Part shown: positions 33,676 through 42,177 of the stretch, in pieces
Layout: every line of letters starts with the position of its first letter
Numbering within the stretch: the first letter of the stretch is position 1
Source: Nonomuraea fuscirosea
GTDB taxonomy: Bacteria > Actinomycetota > Actinomycetes > Streptosporangiales > Streptosporangiaceae
DNA length: 64,000 nt
Direction of reading: 5' to 3'
NCBI RefSeq assembly: GCF_003001935.1
Contig: NZ_PVNG01000037.1
Location: forward strand, 1-64,000
Program-made: the position numbers and the translations under genes
The notes under the pieces: model-generated
What the model saw: the letters and a program-made list of their open reading frames with translations, nothing else
Told to the model about the DNA's origin: nothing
Databases searched by the model: none

Positions 33676-35121
33676 TCATCCGCCGTACACCTCGATGCGA
33701 TCGAGGCTGATCACGGTGCTGCCGGAGGCGGGGTTGCGACTACCGGTCACCCGAACGCGCAACGTGTGCGGCCCCGCCGGTAGGGCGGGGCTCAGGTAGT
33801 TGAGCTCCTCGCCGACGCGGATACCGCTGTAGTAGTCCAGGTGCTGTTCGGGGCCGTCGTCGATGGAGATCGCCGCGATGCCGTTGCCCCAGTCGCGCAC
33901 GCTGAGCAGGGCCACCTGCGTGCCGGTGAAGCGGATCGTCGCGGTCGCTCCCGCGCGCCCGCTCCAGTGATCGTTGCCCTGGAAGCACTGGTTCCCGCAG
34001 CCGGAGCCGGACTGCCACGTGCCGGCGAGTTGGACCTGGTTCTGGCCGGTTCCCAGGTCGAAATCGTTGATCACCGTAGTGGGCGCTCCCGGGTCGCCCG
34101 AGGGTAGGGCCTGGGTGGTCCCGGCGGAGAGGGGGCGGCCGAAGTTCGGAGTGCCGTCGGCGTTCCAGGTGAACTTCTGCACCCGGGTCGTACGGAAGGA
34201 GTAAGTGTAGGCGCTGGTGTTCTTGCCGTGGTAGGCGATCCAGTCCTCGGTGCCGTCGGGTGAGCGGAAGAAGGAGTGGTGGCCGGGTCCCCATACGCCG
34301 GCCGCGTCGTCGCGCCAGAACACCGGCCCGGGATGCTGCGTCCAGTTGGCGGGCACCATCGGATCTGCCCCGTTGGCGATGCTCTTCATCCACAACTGGT
34401 AGTCGGGCTTGGCGGTGTCGCAGGCGGAGTAGGTGAGAAAGGTCCTGCCGTTGCGGTAAAGCGGGGTGGGGCCCTCACGTACCTCGGTGCAGCCGCCGTC
34501 GGCGGGGATCGCGACCCGGCCGCCGGTGATCGACCACGGGTCGCTCATCCGGGCGATGTACAGCTGTGCCGGCCCGCCCATGCCGCGCCCGGGGCCGGCC
34601 CAGACGAAATACTGCTGCCCGTTGTGGGTGATGGGCTCCCCGTCGATCGCATACTCACCGAAGTCGGCGATCTTGGCCTTGAACGTGTACGGGCCCATCG
34701 GGTCGTTCCCGGCCGACTCCAGGACGTACATGCGGTGGTTGGCGTCCACGCCGTCGGAGGCGGTGTAGTAGACGTACCAGCGCGAGCCGACCTGCCGGAA
34801 GGCGGGCGCCCATATCTGGGTATTGCGTGACGGGTCGGTGTCCTGCCAGACCACGTGTTCGGGCGCGGCCAGCAGGGTGGCCAGGGTGGGTGACTTCCAG
34901 ATGCCGATCCGGTCCCCGCGGGTGGTGGCCAGGTAGTAGGAGCCTTCGTGGTAGAGAAGGCTGGGGTCGGCGCTGGGGTTCAGCGGGTTGCGGAAGGTCT
35001 GGGCGGCGGACGCGGCGCCCTGGCCGGGCCGCTCTGCGGCGGCTGCGGATGTGACAGACAGCGAAGACAGCAGCAGGCAGAGGGCCGTCCAGGCCGCCGC
35101 CGTTCGCGATGAGAGGCCCAT
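33676..35121 (-). CDS. secreted glycoside hydrolase family 43 protein (arabinofuranosidase/xylosidase type)
   Basis: 481 residues with a Sec signal peptide (about 1-29). The five-bladed propeller catalytic domain shows all three acidic residues of GH43: Asp52 in 'SADPSLL' (base), Asp160 in 'YAIDGEP' (pKa modulator) and Glu216 in 'REGPTP' (acid). The C-terminal 130 residues form a beta-sandwich, carbohydrate-binding-like domain ('TVINDFDLGTGQNQVQLAGTW'...'VISLDRIEVYGG'). GH43 enzymes remove arabinose or xylose side chains from plant polysaccharides. It lies downstream of the DUF4091 gene behind a very strong hairpin; start at ATG 35121 with AAGGAG. Confidence 0.92.
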   Translation of the reverse strand: MGLSSRTAAAWTALCLLLSSLSVTSAAAAERPGQGAASAAQTFRNPLNPSADPSLLYHEGSYYLATTRGDRIGIWKSPTLATLLAAPEHVVWQDTDPSRNTQIWAPAFRQVGSRWYVYYTASDGVDANHRMYVLESAGNDPMGPYTFKAKIADFGEYAIDGEPITHNGQQYFVWAGPGRGMGGPAQLYIARMSDPWSITGGRVAIPADGGCTEVREGPTPLYRNGRTFLTYSACDTAKPDYQLWMKSIANGADPMVPANWTQHPGPVFWRDDAAGVWGPGHHSFFRSPDGTEDWIAYHGKNTSAYTYSFRTTRVQKFTWNADGTPNFGRPLSAGTTQALPSGDPGAPTTVINDFDLGTGQNQVQLAGTWQSGSGCGNQCFQGNDHWSGRAGATATIRFTGTQVALLSVRDWGNGIAAISIDDGPEQHLDYYSGIRVGEELNYLSPALPAGPHTLRVRVTGSRNPASGSTVISLDRIEVYGG

Positions 35122-35143
35122 GATTCTCCTTCGCGCAGGGGAT

Positions 35144-35187
35144 GTCCGGCCGGGGACGCGGGCCGGCGCCCGCGTCCCCGGCCGGAC
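35144..35187 (-). terminator. very strong hairpin between DUF4091 and GH43 genes
   Basis: A perfect 20-bp inverted repeat (left arm 35144-35163, GTCCGGCCGGGG..., right arm 35168-35187) with a 4-nt loop CGGC. It starts 5 nt after the DUF4091 stop and ends about 22 nt before the GH43 start. Without a T-tract it could stop transcription, or stabilise the upstream message and set the ratio of the two proteins. Confidence 0.75.
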
Positions 35188-35192
35188 GATGT

Positions 35193-38100
35193 TCAGCGGA
35201 CTTCCAGCTCGGCGAGCTGCAGCCGCGGGTCACCGACCGGGTCGGCGGACAGCTTCGTCGCGGCTATCCGGACGTAGCGTGCGGTGACCGGGGCGAAGGA
35301 CAGGGTTTCGCCGGAGATCCCGGGCCGCGCCTGGCCGGCCTTGGTCGCCACTGTGCTCCAGGTGACGTTGTCGGCCGACACCTGGAGGGTGTAGTCGACT
35401 GGGAACCCGGCCCCCAGGGCCTCGCCGTCCGAGCGCGGGCGCAGGACCACCGAGGTGAAACGCGTGGGTCCGGCGAGGTCCACCGTGGCGTTCGCGGTGG
35501 ACGCGCCGTGGCTGCTCCAGCCCATGGAGTAGCCCGGCGCCGAGCGCGTCTGGCCATCGGTGAGGGCGGTCCGGGACCATCCGTCACCTTCGTAGGAGCT
35601 GCTCGTGCTGACCGCCCGGCCCGCGGCGAGATTGCCTCCCGCCACCTCGATCTCGGCGAACTGCATCCGGTAGTGGCCATTCGGGTCACGACCCAGCTTG
35701 GTACCCTCGACCTTCACGTAGCGCACATCGGTCGTCGGGAACGGGAACGTCTGCGCGCCCGTACCGGGTGTGGCGAAGCCCGTACGCGTGGCCACGGTCG
35801 TCCAGGTGGACCTGTCAGCCGACACCTGGACGGTGAAGTCCACGGGAAAGCCCTGCCCGATGTTGCCGGTGTCGCCCCGCGGATACAGATCCACCCGGCT
35901 GATCGGCTTGGTGGACCCTAGGTCCACGGTGATCGACTCGGTGTGGTCGGTGGTCAGGTTGGAATGGCTGCTCCAGCCCATCCTGCCTGTGACCGAGCCG
36001 CGCTCGCCGTCGACGACACCCTGGGGACTCCAGCCGTCGCCGTCGTAGGAGCTGGTCGCGGCGACCGCGCGGCCCTCGGCCGGGTTGGTCTCCGGGTTGA
36101 CCTTGACGTTGTCAAAGCGGGCGGCCGCGCCCCCGGTGATCAGGGCGATGTCGCCGGCTTGGTAGGCCTTGTCGGTCACGGTCAGCAGCGGGGCGGCGTT
36201 GGCGCCCGCGTACACGGTGATCGTGTCCCCTCTGGCGACGACGCGCAACCTGGACCGTTGCCCGGGAACGTAGCCCGGAACACTGGCCCTGGCCAGCGTG
36301 GTCTCGCTGCGGACGATGAAGACCTCGCCGTTGTTGCGCTGGGCGACGAGGTATCCGGTGTCCATCTCGGTGCCGCTGAAGTTGCGGACCATCAACCCTG
36401 CCCAGTTTTCCTGGCCGCCGGTGGCGCTCACGCCGGTGATCCTGAGGTCGACGGAGGCCGCTACGTCTCGATAGGCGCGGCCTTTGAGGTTGACGACGGC
36501 CTTGTCCCAGCCAGCGCCAGCCTGGGGCTGCACGAACTCTCCACCGGAGACCGACCAGGAGCTCTCCTGCTGACCGCTGGCGCGATTGATCGGGACGAGC
36601 CAGTTCTTGGCGGACGAGGCGTCGGAGAAGTCGTCGGTGTACGGGAACTGCGACTCGGCGTCGGCCGAGGCGAGCGCGTCCAGGATCTGCTTGTGCCGCT
36701 CGGTCACCGCCTGGCCCGACCGTTCGAAGGTCGCGATATCAGTGATCACCGTGTCGGCGATCGCCCGCGCCGTCACAGGCTTGACGGCCGCGAGCTGGTT
36801 GAGCAGCTCGTAATCCTCCGCACCGTCGAGCTGGGTCTCGCTGCGCACGCTATCGTAGACGTCGTAGCGCGCCTTGTCGGGCCGGACGATGTAGCTGTCG
36901 CCGTTCTGCGGGCCGTCGAAGGTGTCGTAGCCGCGGAAGACGTCGTCGGGCTTGTACGCCCAGTAATTCCAGCCCCAGTGCTGGAAGCCCGTGCCCCCGA
37001 TCTTCCAGACCAGCCAGGGCAGCAACCGCGACTTGGCCAGGTGCATGCCGATGAGCCGGTTCACCTGGTAGTCCTGCGGCACGATGCAGACGTAGAGCCA
37101 CAACTCCTTGCCCTTGAGCCGCTGGGCCTGCCAGTAGCCGGTGTGGTCTTCGTAGTTGTCGGTGTACGGCGTGAAGGTGGTGATGTTGTCGGCCGCGCCC
37201 GGGAGGAAGGTGTAGCCGTGCGCCTCGTTGGTCAGCGGGTCGGGGAAGTAGGTGGTGTAGATGTCGTAGAACCACGTGGCGGCGGTGACCTGGGCCGTCT
37301 CCGTGGGTTCGTCGAGCGCGCTCATGTAGAACTTGTCGGTCCAGCCCTTGGCGTCCAGGTGCGCCTTCAGCGCGGGAAAGAGCTTGTTGAGGTAAGCGGT
37401 GGTCTCAGGAGTGTTCGGATCGACCAGTACCTTCTGCGGCTTGCCATCAGACCCTCGCTTGAGCATCTCCAGTTGCGGGCGCTTGCCGCCGATGTCTCTG
37501 TTGGGGTGCGGCTCCAGGAGGGTCGGCGTGTAGATGTACTGCATGGCGCCGGCGTCCTCGAACAGCTCCACGAACCGGTCGAACGTCGCCCAGCCGAAGC
37601 TGTAGTTGCCGGCCGCGTCGATCGTGGTGTCGGGGATCAGCAGTGCTTGGAAGTCGGCGTAGATGACGTTGTTGCGGTGCTTGGCCTGGTTCCTGGCGAA
37701 GGACGCGATGACCTTCCACCAGTTGGGGCTGTAGGCCGCGGCGTTGGCGTACTGCTCGGGGATGGCCAGCTCCGCGCCCTTGTAGTCCCACCCGACCGAA
37801 GCGAACCAGTTGTTCTGCTTCAACGTCGATTGGTTGGCAGGCGGCACGGTCACCGGGTAGACGCGCACCGTGACCGGGATAGGGACGTCACCAGCACTGC
37901 TCTTGACCGTGACCGAGCCGGTGTAGACCCCGGCGGGCTGCCCTGCCGGGACGTGCACGCTGTAATGGTAGGCCTGGGCGTAACCCACATTCACCGAGAT
38001 CGGCGTGTTGTCGACGAGCGCGTCATAGAAGGACGTACCACCAGCGGGCGGCACCTCGTATTCCTTCAGCCAGATGCCGTCCCCATGCATGACGACGTTC

Positions 38101-38417
38101 GGATGGTTGTACTGCCGCCTGACGGTGATCTCGCTCACCGGGATGCTCGCGCCTCCGGGCCCGCTCAGCGCGGTGGCGTTCAAGGAAACGCCGGTTGCCG
38201 CCGAGGCCGGCCGGTACAGGACCTGTGCCGCCTCGTATTCTCCCCGGGCCGCGTACAAGGTGATCGAGGTCGCGGGGTGTGCGGGCGCGGTGCTAGTGGA
38301 GAACACGTGATCAGCGGAGTTCTGCACCCAGGCGACGGGTACTGCGGCTTGAACAGCGGCAGGCAGAAGCGGGATCAGCAGGCAGACCAGTCCCGCTAAT
38401 ATAGTGAAACGTTTCAA
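35193..38417 (-). CDS. secreted DUF4091 glycosidase-like protein with two discoidin-type domains
   Basis: 1074 residues starting at a TTG (38417), which gives a good Sec signal ('KRFTILAGLVCLLIPLL'). Residues about 30-580 are a DUF4091 domain, related to GH123 catalytic modules, with 'FYMSALDEPTE' containing the adjacent acids Asp369-Glu370. Then come a concanavalin-like segment ('FPYTDDFSDASSAKNW'...'AARFDNVKVNPE', about 600-790) and two F5/8-type C domains ('AVAATSSYDGDGWSP', 'AVSTSSSYEGDGWSR') closing the protein. It probably hydrolyses an extracellular glycan, possibly HexNAc-containing by GH123 relation. Other start codons further upstream would enter the preceding intergenic region. Confidence 0.88.
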   Translation of the reverse strand: MKRFTILAGLVCLLIPLLPAAVQAAVPVAWVQNSADHVFSTSTAPAHPATSITLYAARGEYEAAQVLYRPASAATGVSLNATALSGPGGASIPVSEITVRRQYNHPNVVMHGDGIWLKEYEVPPAGGTSFYDALVDNTPISVNVGYAQAYHYSVHVPAGQPAGVYTGSVTVKSSAGDVPIPVTVRVYPVTVPPANQSTLKQNNWFASVGWDYKGAELAIPEQYANAAAYSPNWWKVIASFARNQAKHRNNVIYADFQALLIPDTTIDAAGNYSFGWATFDRFVELFEDAGAMQYIYTPTLLEPHPNRDIGGKRPQLEMLKRGSDGKPQKVLVDPNTPETTAYLNKLFPALKAHLDAKGWTDKFYMSALDEPTETAQVTAATWFYDIYTTYFPDPLTNEAHGYTFLPGAADNITTFTPYTDNYEDHTGYWQAQRLKGKELWLYVCIVPQDYQVNRLIGMHLAKSRLLPWLVWKIGGTGFQHWGWNYWAYKPDDVFRGYDTFDGPQNGDSYIVRPDKARYDVYDSVRSETQLDGAEDYELLNQLAAVKPVTARAIADTVITDIATFERSGQAVTERHKQILDALASADAESQFPYTDDFSDASSAKNWLVPINRASGQQESSWSVSGGEFVQPQAGAGWDKAVVNLKGRAYRDVAASVDLRITGVSATGGQENWAGLMVRNFSGTEMDTGYLVAQRNNGEVFIVRSETTLARASVPGYVPGQRSRLRVVARGDTITVYAGANAAPLLTVTDKAYQAGDIALITGGAAARFDNVKVNPETNPAEGRAVAATSSYDGDGWSPQGVVDGERGSVTGRMGWSSHSNLTTDHTESITVDLGSTKPISRVDLYPRGDTGNIGQGFPVDFTVQVSADRSTWTTVATRTGFATPGTGAQTFPFPTTDVRYVKVEGTKLGRDPNGHYRMQFAEIEVAGGNLAAGRAVSTSSSYEGDGWSRTALTDGQTRSAPGYSMGWSSHGASTANATVDLAGPTRFTSVVLRPRSDGEALGAGFPVDYTLQVSADNVTWSTVATKAGQARPGISGETLSFAPVTARYVRIAATKLSADPVGDPRLQLAELEVR
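38405..38416. promoter_or_regulatory. LacI-type palindrome overlapping the DUF4091 start
   Basis: TGAAACGTTTCA is a perfect 12-bp palindrome matching the core of LacI/GalR-family and CRE-type operators. It covers codons 1-5 of the leftward DUF4091 gene. No LacI gene is in the window. The codons (TTG AAA CGT TTC) could produce it by chance. Confidence 0.4.
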
Positions 38418-38490
38418 TGGGGTTCCCTTTCGTGGCTTGTGCGGAGGACGGCTTGGCCTCGTGCCTCCTGGAGAGGCTGCGGGATGGTGG

Positions 38491-41400
38491 TCAGAGGGCG
38501 ATGCCGCTGCCGAGTTCGGCGGCGTGCCAGGGGCCGAGACCGGGGGCGTCCTGCCAGGCGTGGCGCAGCGCACCGGCGGCCGTACGGGCGAAGTAGTGCA
38601 CTCTGCCGGTGGCGTCCTGGGCGGCGGCTCCGTCGCCGGCCACGGTGATCGGCGAGCCGGCCACCCGGATGAGCGTGGCGTCCCAGGGCCCCTCGTCGGG
38701 GTGGCGCTGCCAGCTGTGGAACACCCGGCCGTCGGTCGTCCTGGCGAAATACACCAGGCGCCCGCTGGGGTCCAGCGTCACGGCCGGGTTCCCGGCGATC
38801 GTGACGGTGACGTGGCTGCCGCCGTCGTCGACGTTCGTCGTCAGCGGCAGGAAATCCCAGCGCCACGGGCCGTTGCCGGGCGTCGACTGCCAGCCGTGCA
38901 CCATCCGGCCGCTGGTGTCGCGGGCGTGGAAGGTGAGCCGTCCCGCGATGGTCTGCGAGACCGCGGGCAGACCGGCGATGACGGCCGCCGCACCGGTCCC
39001 GTTCTGGTGGAGGAAGTCGGTGTTCCACTGTGCGTCACCCGGCGTGAGCTGCCAGCCGTGCAGGAGTTGACCGCCCGTGCTCTGCGCGAAGAATGTCAGC
39101 TTGCCGCTCGGGTCCTGGACGAGGGCGGGATCGCCGGTGACTCTGACCCTGCCACCGTCGCGGATACTCGTGAGGTAGGTCGATCGCCACGTCTCGCTGC
39201 CGGGCGCGTCCTGCCGGCCGAGGACGAGGAAGCCGTCCGTCGTGCGGGAGCAGTAGGTGAGCCGGCCGTTGATGTCCAACGCGGCGGCCGGGTGACCGGT
39301 GAGGCTGGGCCGGGTGCCGTTGTCGGGTGTCAGGTCGAGGAGCCAGCGCCGCCAGGTGCCCCCCGGCGTCTGCTCGCGGCTCCACTGGAGGGGCTGGCCG
39401 GCGCCGGTGGCGGCGATGAGGTTCAGCCGGGCCCCCGGGTCGAGTGCCGAGGCCACCGTGCCGGTCACGGGTCCGCGCAGGCCCTCGTCGGAGGCGTTGG
39501 TGAACTCCCAGACCGCCGGATCGGCTCCCGCCTGCCGGGCCATCGCGATGCCGCCGTCGGTTCTGGCCACGTGCAGGGCCGGCCGACGCCGGCCGTCCTG
39601 TCGTAACCAGGTTCCGGGCGATGGGAGGCCCGTGCGGCTGCGGGTGAAGCGCACGTTGTCCACGTACAAGGTGAGCGGCTGAGCACGGCGGGGTGCCCGC
39701 AGCTCCATCGAGGTGATCTCGGCCAGGTTGTTCGGCAAGTTGGTGAGCGGTACGCGCACCGCGTGACTCTTGCGCGGCGACAGGTAGAAGGGGTTGTCGC
39801 CGCCGAAGTGGACGGGGTCGTAGAAGTTGAGCTGCATGACGACGAGGTCGTCACTGTCGTTGTAGACGTCCATCTCCACCGCATCGAACGTCGACCAGTC
39901 GTTGCGGCCGATGGACCACTCGGGGTGGTCGGCGTGCAGGGTGTAGAAGAACGCGCCGGCGTTGTCGGCGTTCGCGGCGAACACCATGCGTGCCGACGAG
40001 CGGCCCGCCGAGGCGTGCTGGTCAGAGCGGGTGACCGTCACGTTGGTCGGCTTGACGCGGCCGACGTCGGCGTCGGACTCGAAGCTGTTGATGATGATCT
40101 CGTGCGGGGTGGCGACCGGGTTCACCTGGATCGTCCGGGTGAACCGGTTGGAGACACCGTTCGCCGACACGGAGAACGACACGTCCTTCCTGCCTTGGGT
40201 GAGATCGAGGATCAGCTCGTAGCTGTCCGCGGCGGCATTACCGCCGGTCCGGGCCCGTGTCACGCCATCGACGCTGAGTGTCGCGCCCCGCGCGATGTGA
40301 ACAGTCACGGGGACGTGGTGCGCCGTGGGCCTGCCGATGTGGACGAGCGTCGGCGCGTCGCCGTGCAGTTGCGCGACCTCGGCGCCGACCTGCGCCCTGA
40401 TGCGACCGAACAGTGCGGGATCGTCCTGGTAGGGCTCCAGCCAGTCGTGCAGGACGTCGTGGTAGGAGCGCAGGGCGGTCTTGGCGTCGAAGGTGACGTT
40501 CCACTGCTCGGCTACGGCGGCGGCGCGCTTCTCATAGTGAACGAGGTACTCGGCGTCCTCGAAGCCCTCCCGCAGGCCGTGCAGGCGGATGGAGCCGATG
40601 GGGCCGTCGACGCCCACCTGCCTGCCGGGGTAGAGGAAGTATCCGTCACCGGAGAAGTCCCACAGCGGGTTGGGGTTGGTCCAGCGATCCTGCCAGTTCT
40701 GGGTGGATCGGTAGTAGTCGGTGCCGTCGTAGGTGCCGAACACCGTGGTTGACCAGAACAGGTAGCCTTCGATGCCCATGTACTTCTGGATCCACGGCAA
40801 AAGGCGGGTGCCGACGAGGCTGTCGTGGATGAACACGCTCGGCGTCGGGAAGTTGTGGCCCCAAGCCGTGTACCACCAGACCAGATCGCCGCGGGCCCGT
40901 AGCGCCTGGACGAGGTTGGGCAACTCGGGTTTAGGCGCGGTGACGACGAAGGCCCATGCCCGGACGAAGTCGAGCAGGTCCTGGCGGGGCGGCCCGGTGA
41001 GGGTCAGGACGTGCGGCACGTCCGGGGCGATCGTGTCCACGAGCGCGAAGAGGTTCTTGACGTGCTGGTAGTGCACATCCTCCGTCGGCTCGTCGGCGTA
41101 GTAGAAGAACCCGCGATCCAGCAGCCCCAGCCCTTGCAACCCTGCCACGACCTGCCGCAGCTTGGCGGTGTCGGTCTGGAATCCGCGGTTGTTGTCGCCC
41201 GTGGTGTAGAGCGGGATGCGGTACTTGCGGATGCGCGGGTCGGTCAGGTACTCCTCGGCATGGGCCAGGAACGCCGCGGGATCAGGGTCCGGCCCGGGGC
41301 CGGGCGGGTAGCCGGGCACGGGTGGGCCCGGGTTGCCGCGAATGGGGATGTCGGCGCCCGCCAGGCGGAACCCGGCCTGGAAATCCCAGTACGTGCGCAT

Positions 41401-42108
41401 CATCCGGTCGTAGGCGGCCGTGCCCCAGGTGAGCCCGTGGGCGGCGCCGACCTGCGGGTACCAGATGGCGCACGAGGTGTCGAAGCTGGGCGCGTCAGGG
41501 ACCTCGAAGTTCCACACGTCCATGCTGAGCGGGATCGTGACCGGTGCGTCGCCGCCTGTCAGCGTAATGGTGCCGGAGTAGACGCCGGGCGCCTGCCCTT
41601 CGGGGATCTTGACGGTGAACCAGACGGCGGCGTTCTGTGAGGCGGTCGCCGTGACGGTCGCACCGGAGGTGAGAGGCACGAGGGCGTCGGGATACCAGCC
41701 GGCGAAATACTTCGGGTTGTCCTCCGACCGGGGCACCTCGACGTAGCGTTGCTCATAGAACGTGATCAGTGAACTGGGGATGGTGGCGCCCCCCGGCCCG
41801 GTCAACGCCGTGCTGGAGACGCCCACCTGGGCGCTTCCGGCTGCGGTGCGCACAATGATCTGGCCGGACTCGTATTCGTTGCGCGCCGCCTGTAAGGAGA
41901 TCCGTGCACCGCGATCGGCCGGGATCGCCCGGTCACGACGCACCTTGTCAGTGGACGCAGGCAGCCAGACGGTCAGACTGGCCAGCGCCGCCCGCGCTGA
42001 ATCCGCGGGCAGAAGCGGAAAGGTGACGCTCGCGGCCGCGAAGCCTGCCACGAATTGTCGGCGAGTGGGGTGGTTGGGGGGTGTGGAACGATCAAGTGAA
42101 CCGGACAT
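38491..42108 (-). CDS. Tat-exported DUF4091 glycosidase-like protein with C-terminal lectin-like propeller
   Basis: 1205 residues from ATG 42108, preceded by GAGAGG. Residues 15-20 'TRRQFV' plus a hydrophobic stretch are a twin-arginine signal. A DUF4091-type domain follows (about 45-640) with 'GFFYYADEPTED' containing Asp339-Glu340, then a jelly-roll-like domain ('HEIIINSFESDADVGRV'...'LTLYVDNVRF'). From about 900 there are at least five tandem repeats of about 50 residues of the form 'DPSGRLVYFARTTDGRVFHSWQ', as in PLL-type beta-propeller lectins. It is 73 bp upstream of the second DUF4091 gene. Domain make-up is seen; glycan target is inferred. Confidence 0.88.
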   Translation of the reverse strand: MSGSLDRSTPPNHPTRRQFVAGFAAASVTFPLLPADSARAALASLTVWLPASTDKVRRDRAIPADRGARISLQAARNEYESGQIIVRTAAGSAQVGVSSTALTGPGGATIPSSLITFYEQRYVEVPRSEDNPKYFAGWYPDALVPLTSGATVTATASQNAAVWFTVKIPEGQAPGVYSGTITLTGGDAPVTIPLSMDVWNFEVPDAPSFDTSCAIWYPQVGAAHGLTWGTAAYDRMMRTYWDFQAGFRLAGADIPIRGNPGPPVPGYPPGPGPDPDPAAFLAHAEEYLTDPRIRKYRIPLYTTGDNNRGFQTDTAKLRQVVAGLQGLGLLDRGFFYYADEPTEDVHYQHVKNLFALVDTIAPDVPHVLTLTGPPRQDLLDFVRAWAFVVTAPKPELPNLVQALRARGDLVWWYTAWGHNFPTPSVFIHDSLVGTRLLPWIQKYMGIEGYLFWSTTVFGTYDGTDYYRSTQNWQDRWTNPNPLWDFSGDGYFLYPGRQVGVDGPIGSIRLHGLREGFEDAEYLVHYEKRAAAVAEQWNVTFDAKTALRSYHDVLHDWLEPYQDDPALFGRIRAQVGAEVAQLHGDAPTLVHIGRPTAHHVPVTVHIARGATLSVDGVTRARTGGNAAADSYELILDLTQGRKDVSFSVSANGVSNRFTRTIQVNPVATPHEIIINSFESDADVGRVKPTNVTVTRSDQHASAGRSSARMVFAANADNAGAFFYTLHADHPEWSIGRNDWSTFDAVEMDVYNDSDDLVVMQLNFYDPVHFGGDNPFYLSPRKSHAVRVPLTNLPNNLAEITSMELRAPRRAQPLTLYVDNVRFTRSRTGLPSPGTWLRQDGRRRPALHVARTDGGIAMARQAGADPAVWEFTNASDEGLRGPVTGTVASALDPGARLNLIAATGAGQPLQWSREQTPGGTWRRWLLDLTPDNGTRPSLTGHPAAALDINGRLTYCSRTTDGFLVLGRQDAPGSETWRSTYLTSIRDGGRVRVTGDPALVQDPSGKLTFFAQSTGGQLLHGWQLTPGDAQWNTDFLHQNGTGAAAVIAGLPAVSQTIAGRLTFHARDTSGRMVHGWQSTPGNGPWRWDFLPLTTNVDDGGSHVTVTIAGNPAVTLDPSGRLVYFARTTDGRVFHSWQRHPDEGPWDATLIRVAGSPITVAGDGAAAQDATGRVHYFARTAAGALRHAWQDAPGLGPWHAAELGSGIAL

Positions 42109-42147
42109 ACCGGCCCCTCTCATACGCCTTTATAGACGGAGTCCTTA

Positions 42148-42177
42148 CATTAACCTCCGCCGTCGAGAGGGAGTCAA
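42148..42177 (-). promoter_or_regulatory. sigma-70-type promoter of the DUF4091-GH43 operon
   Basis: Leftward -35 TTGACT (42177-42172) and -10 TTAATG (42153-42148) with an 18-nt spacer. The -35 overlaps the stop codon of the ROK gene. The start would fall about 30 bp before the ATG at 42108. Confidence 0.5.

Noticed and set aside
35943..38399. An 818-codon open frame on the plus strand
   Set aside because: It lies exactly opposite the DUF4091 gene, has a low-complexity Val/Gly/Arg/Asp translation and no domain; it is a high-GC shadow frame.
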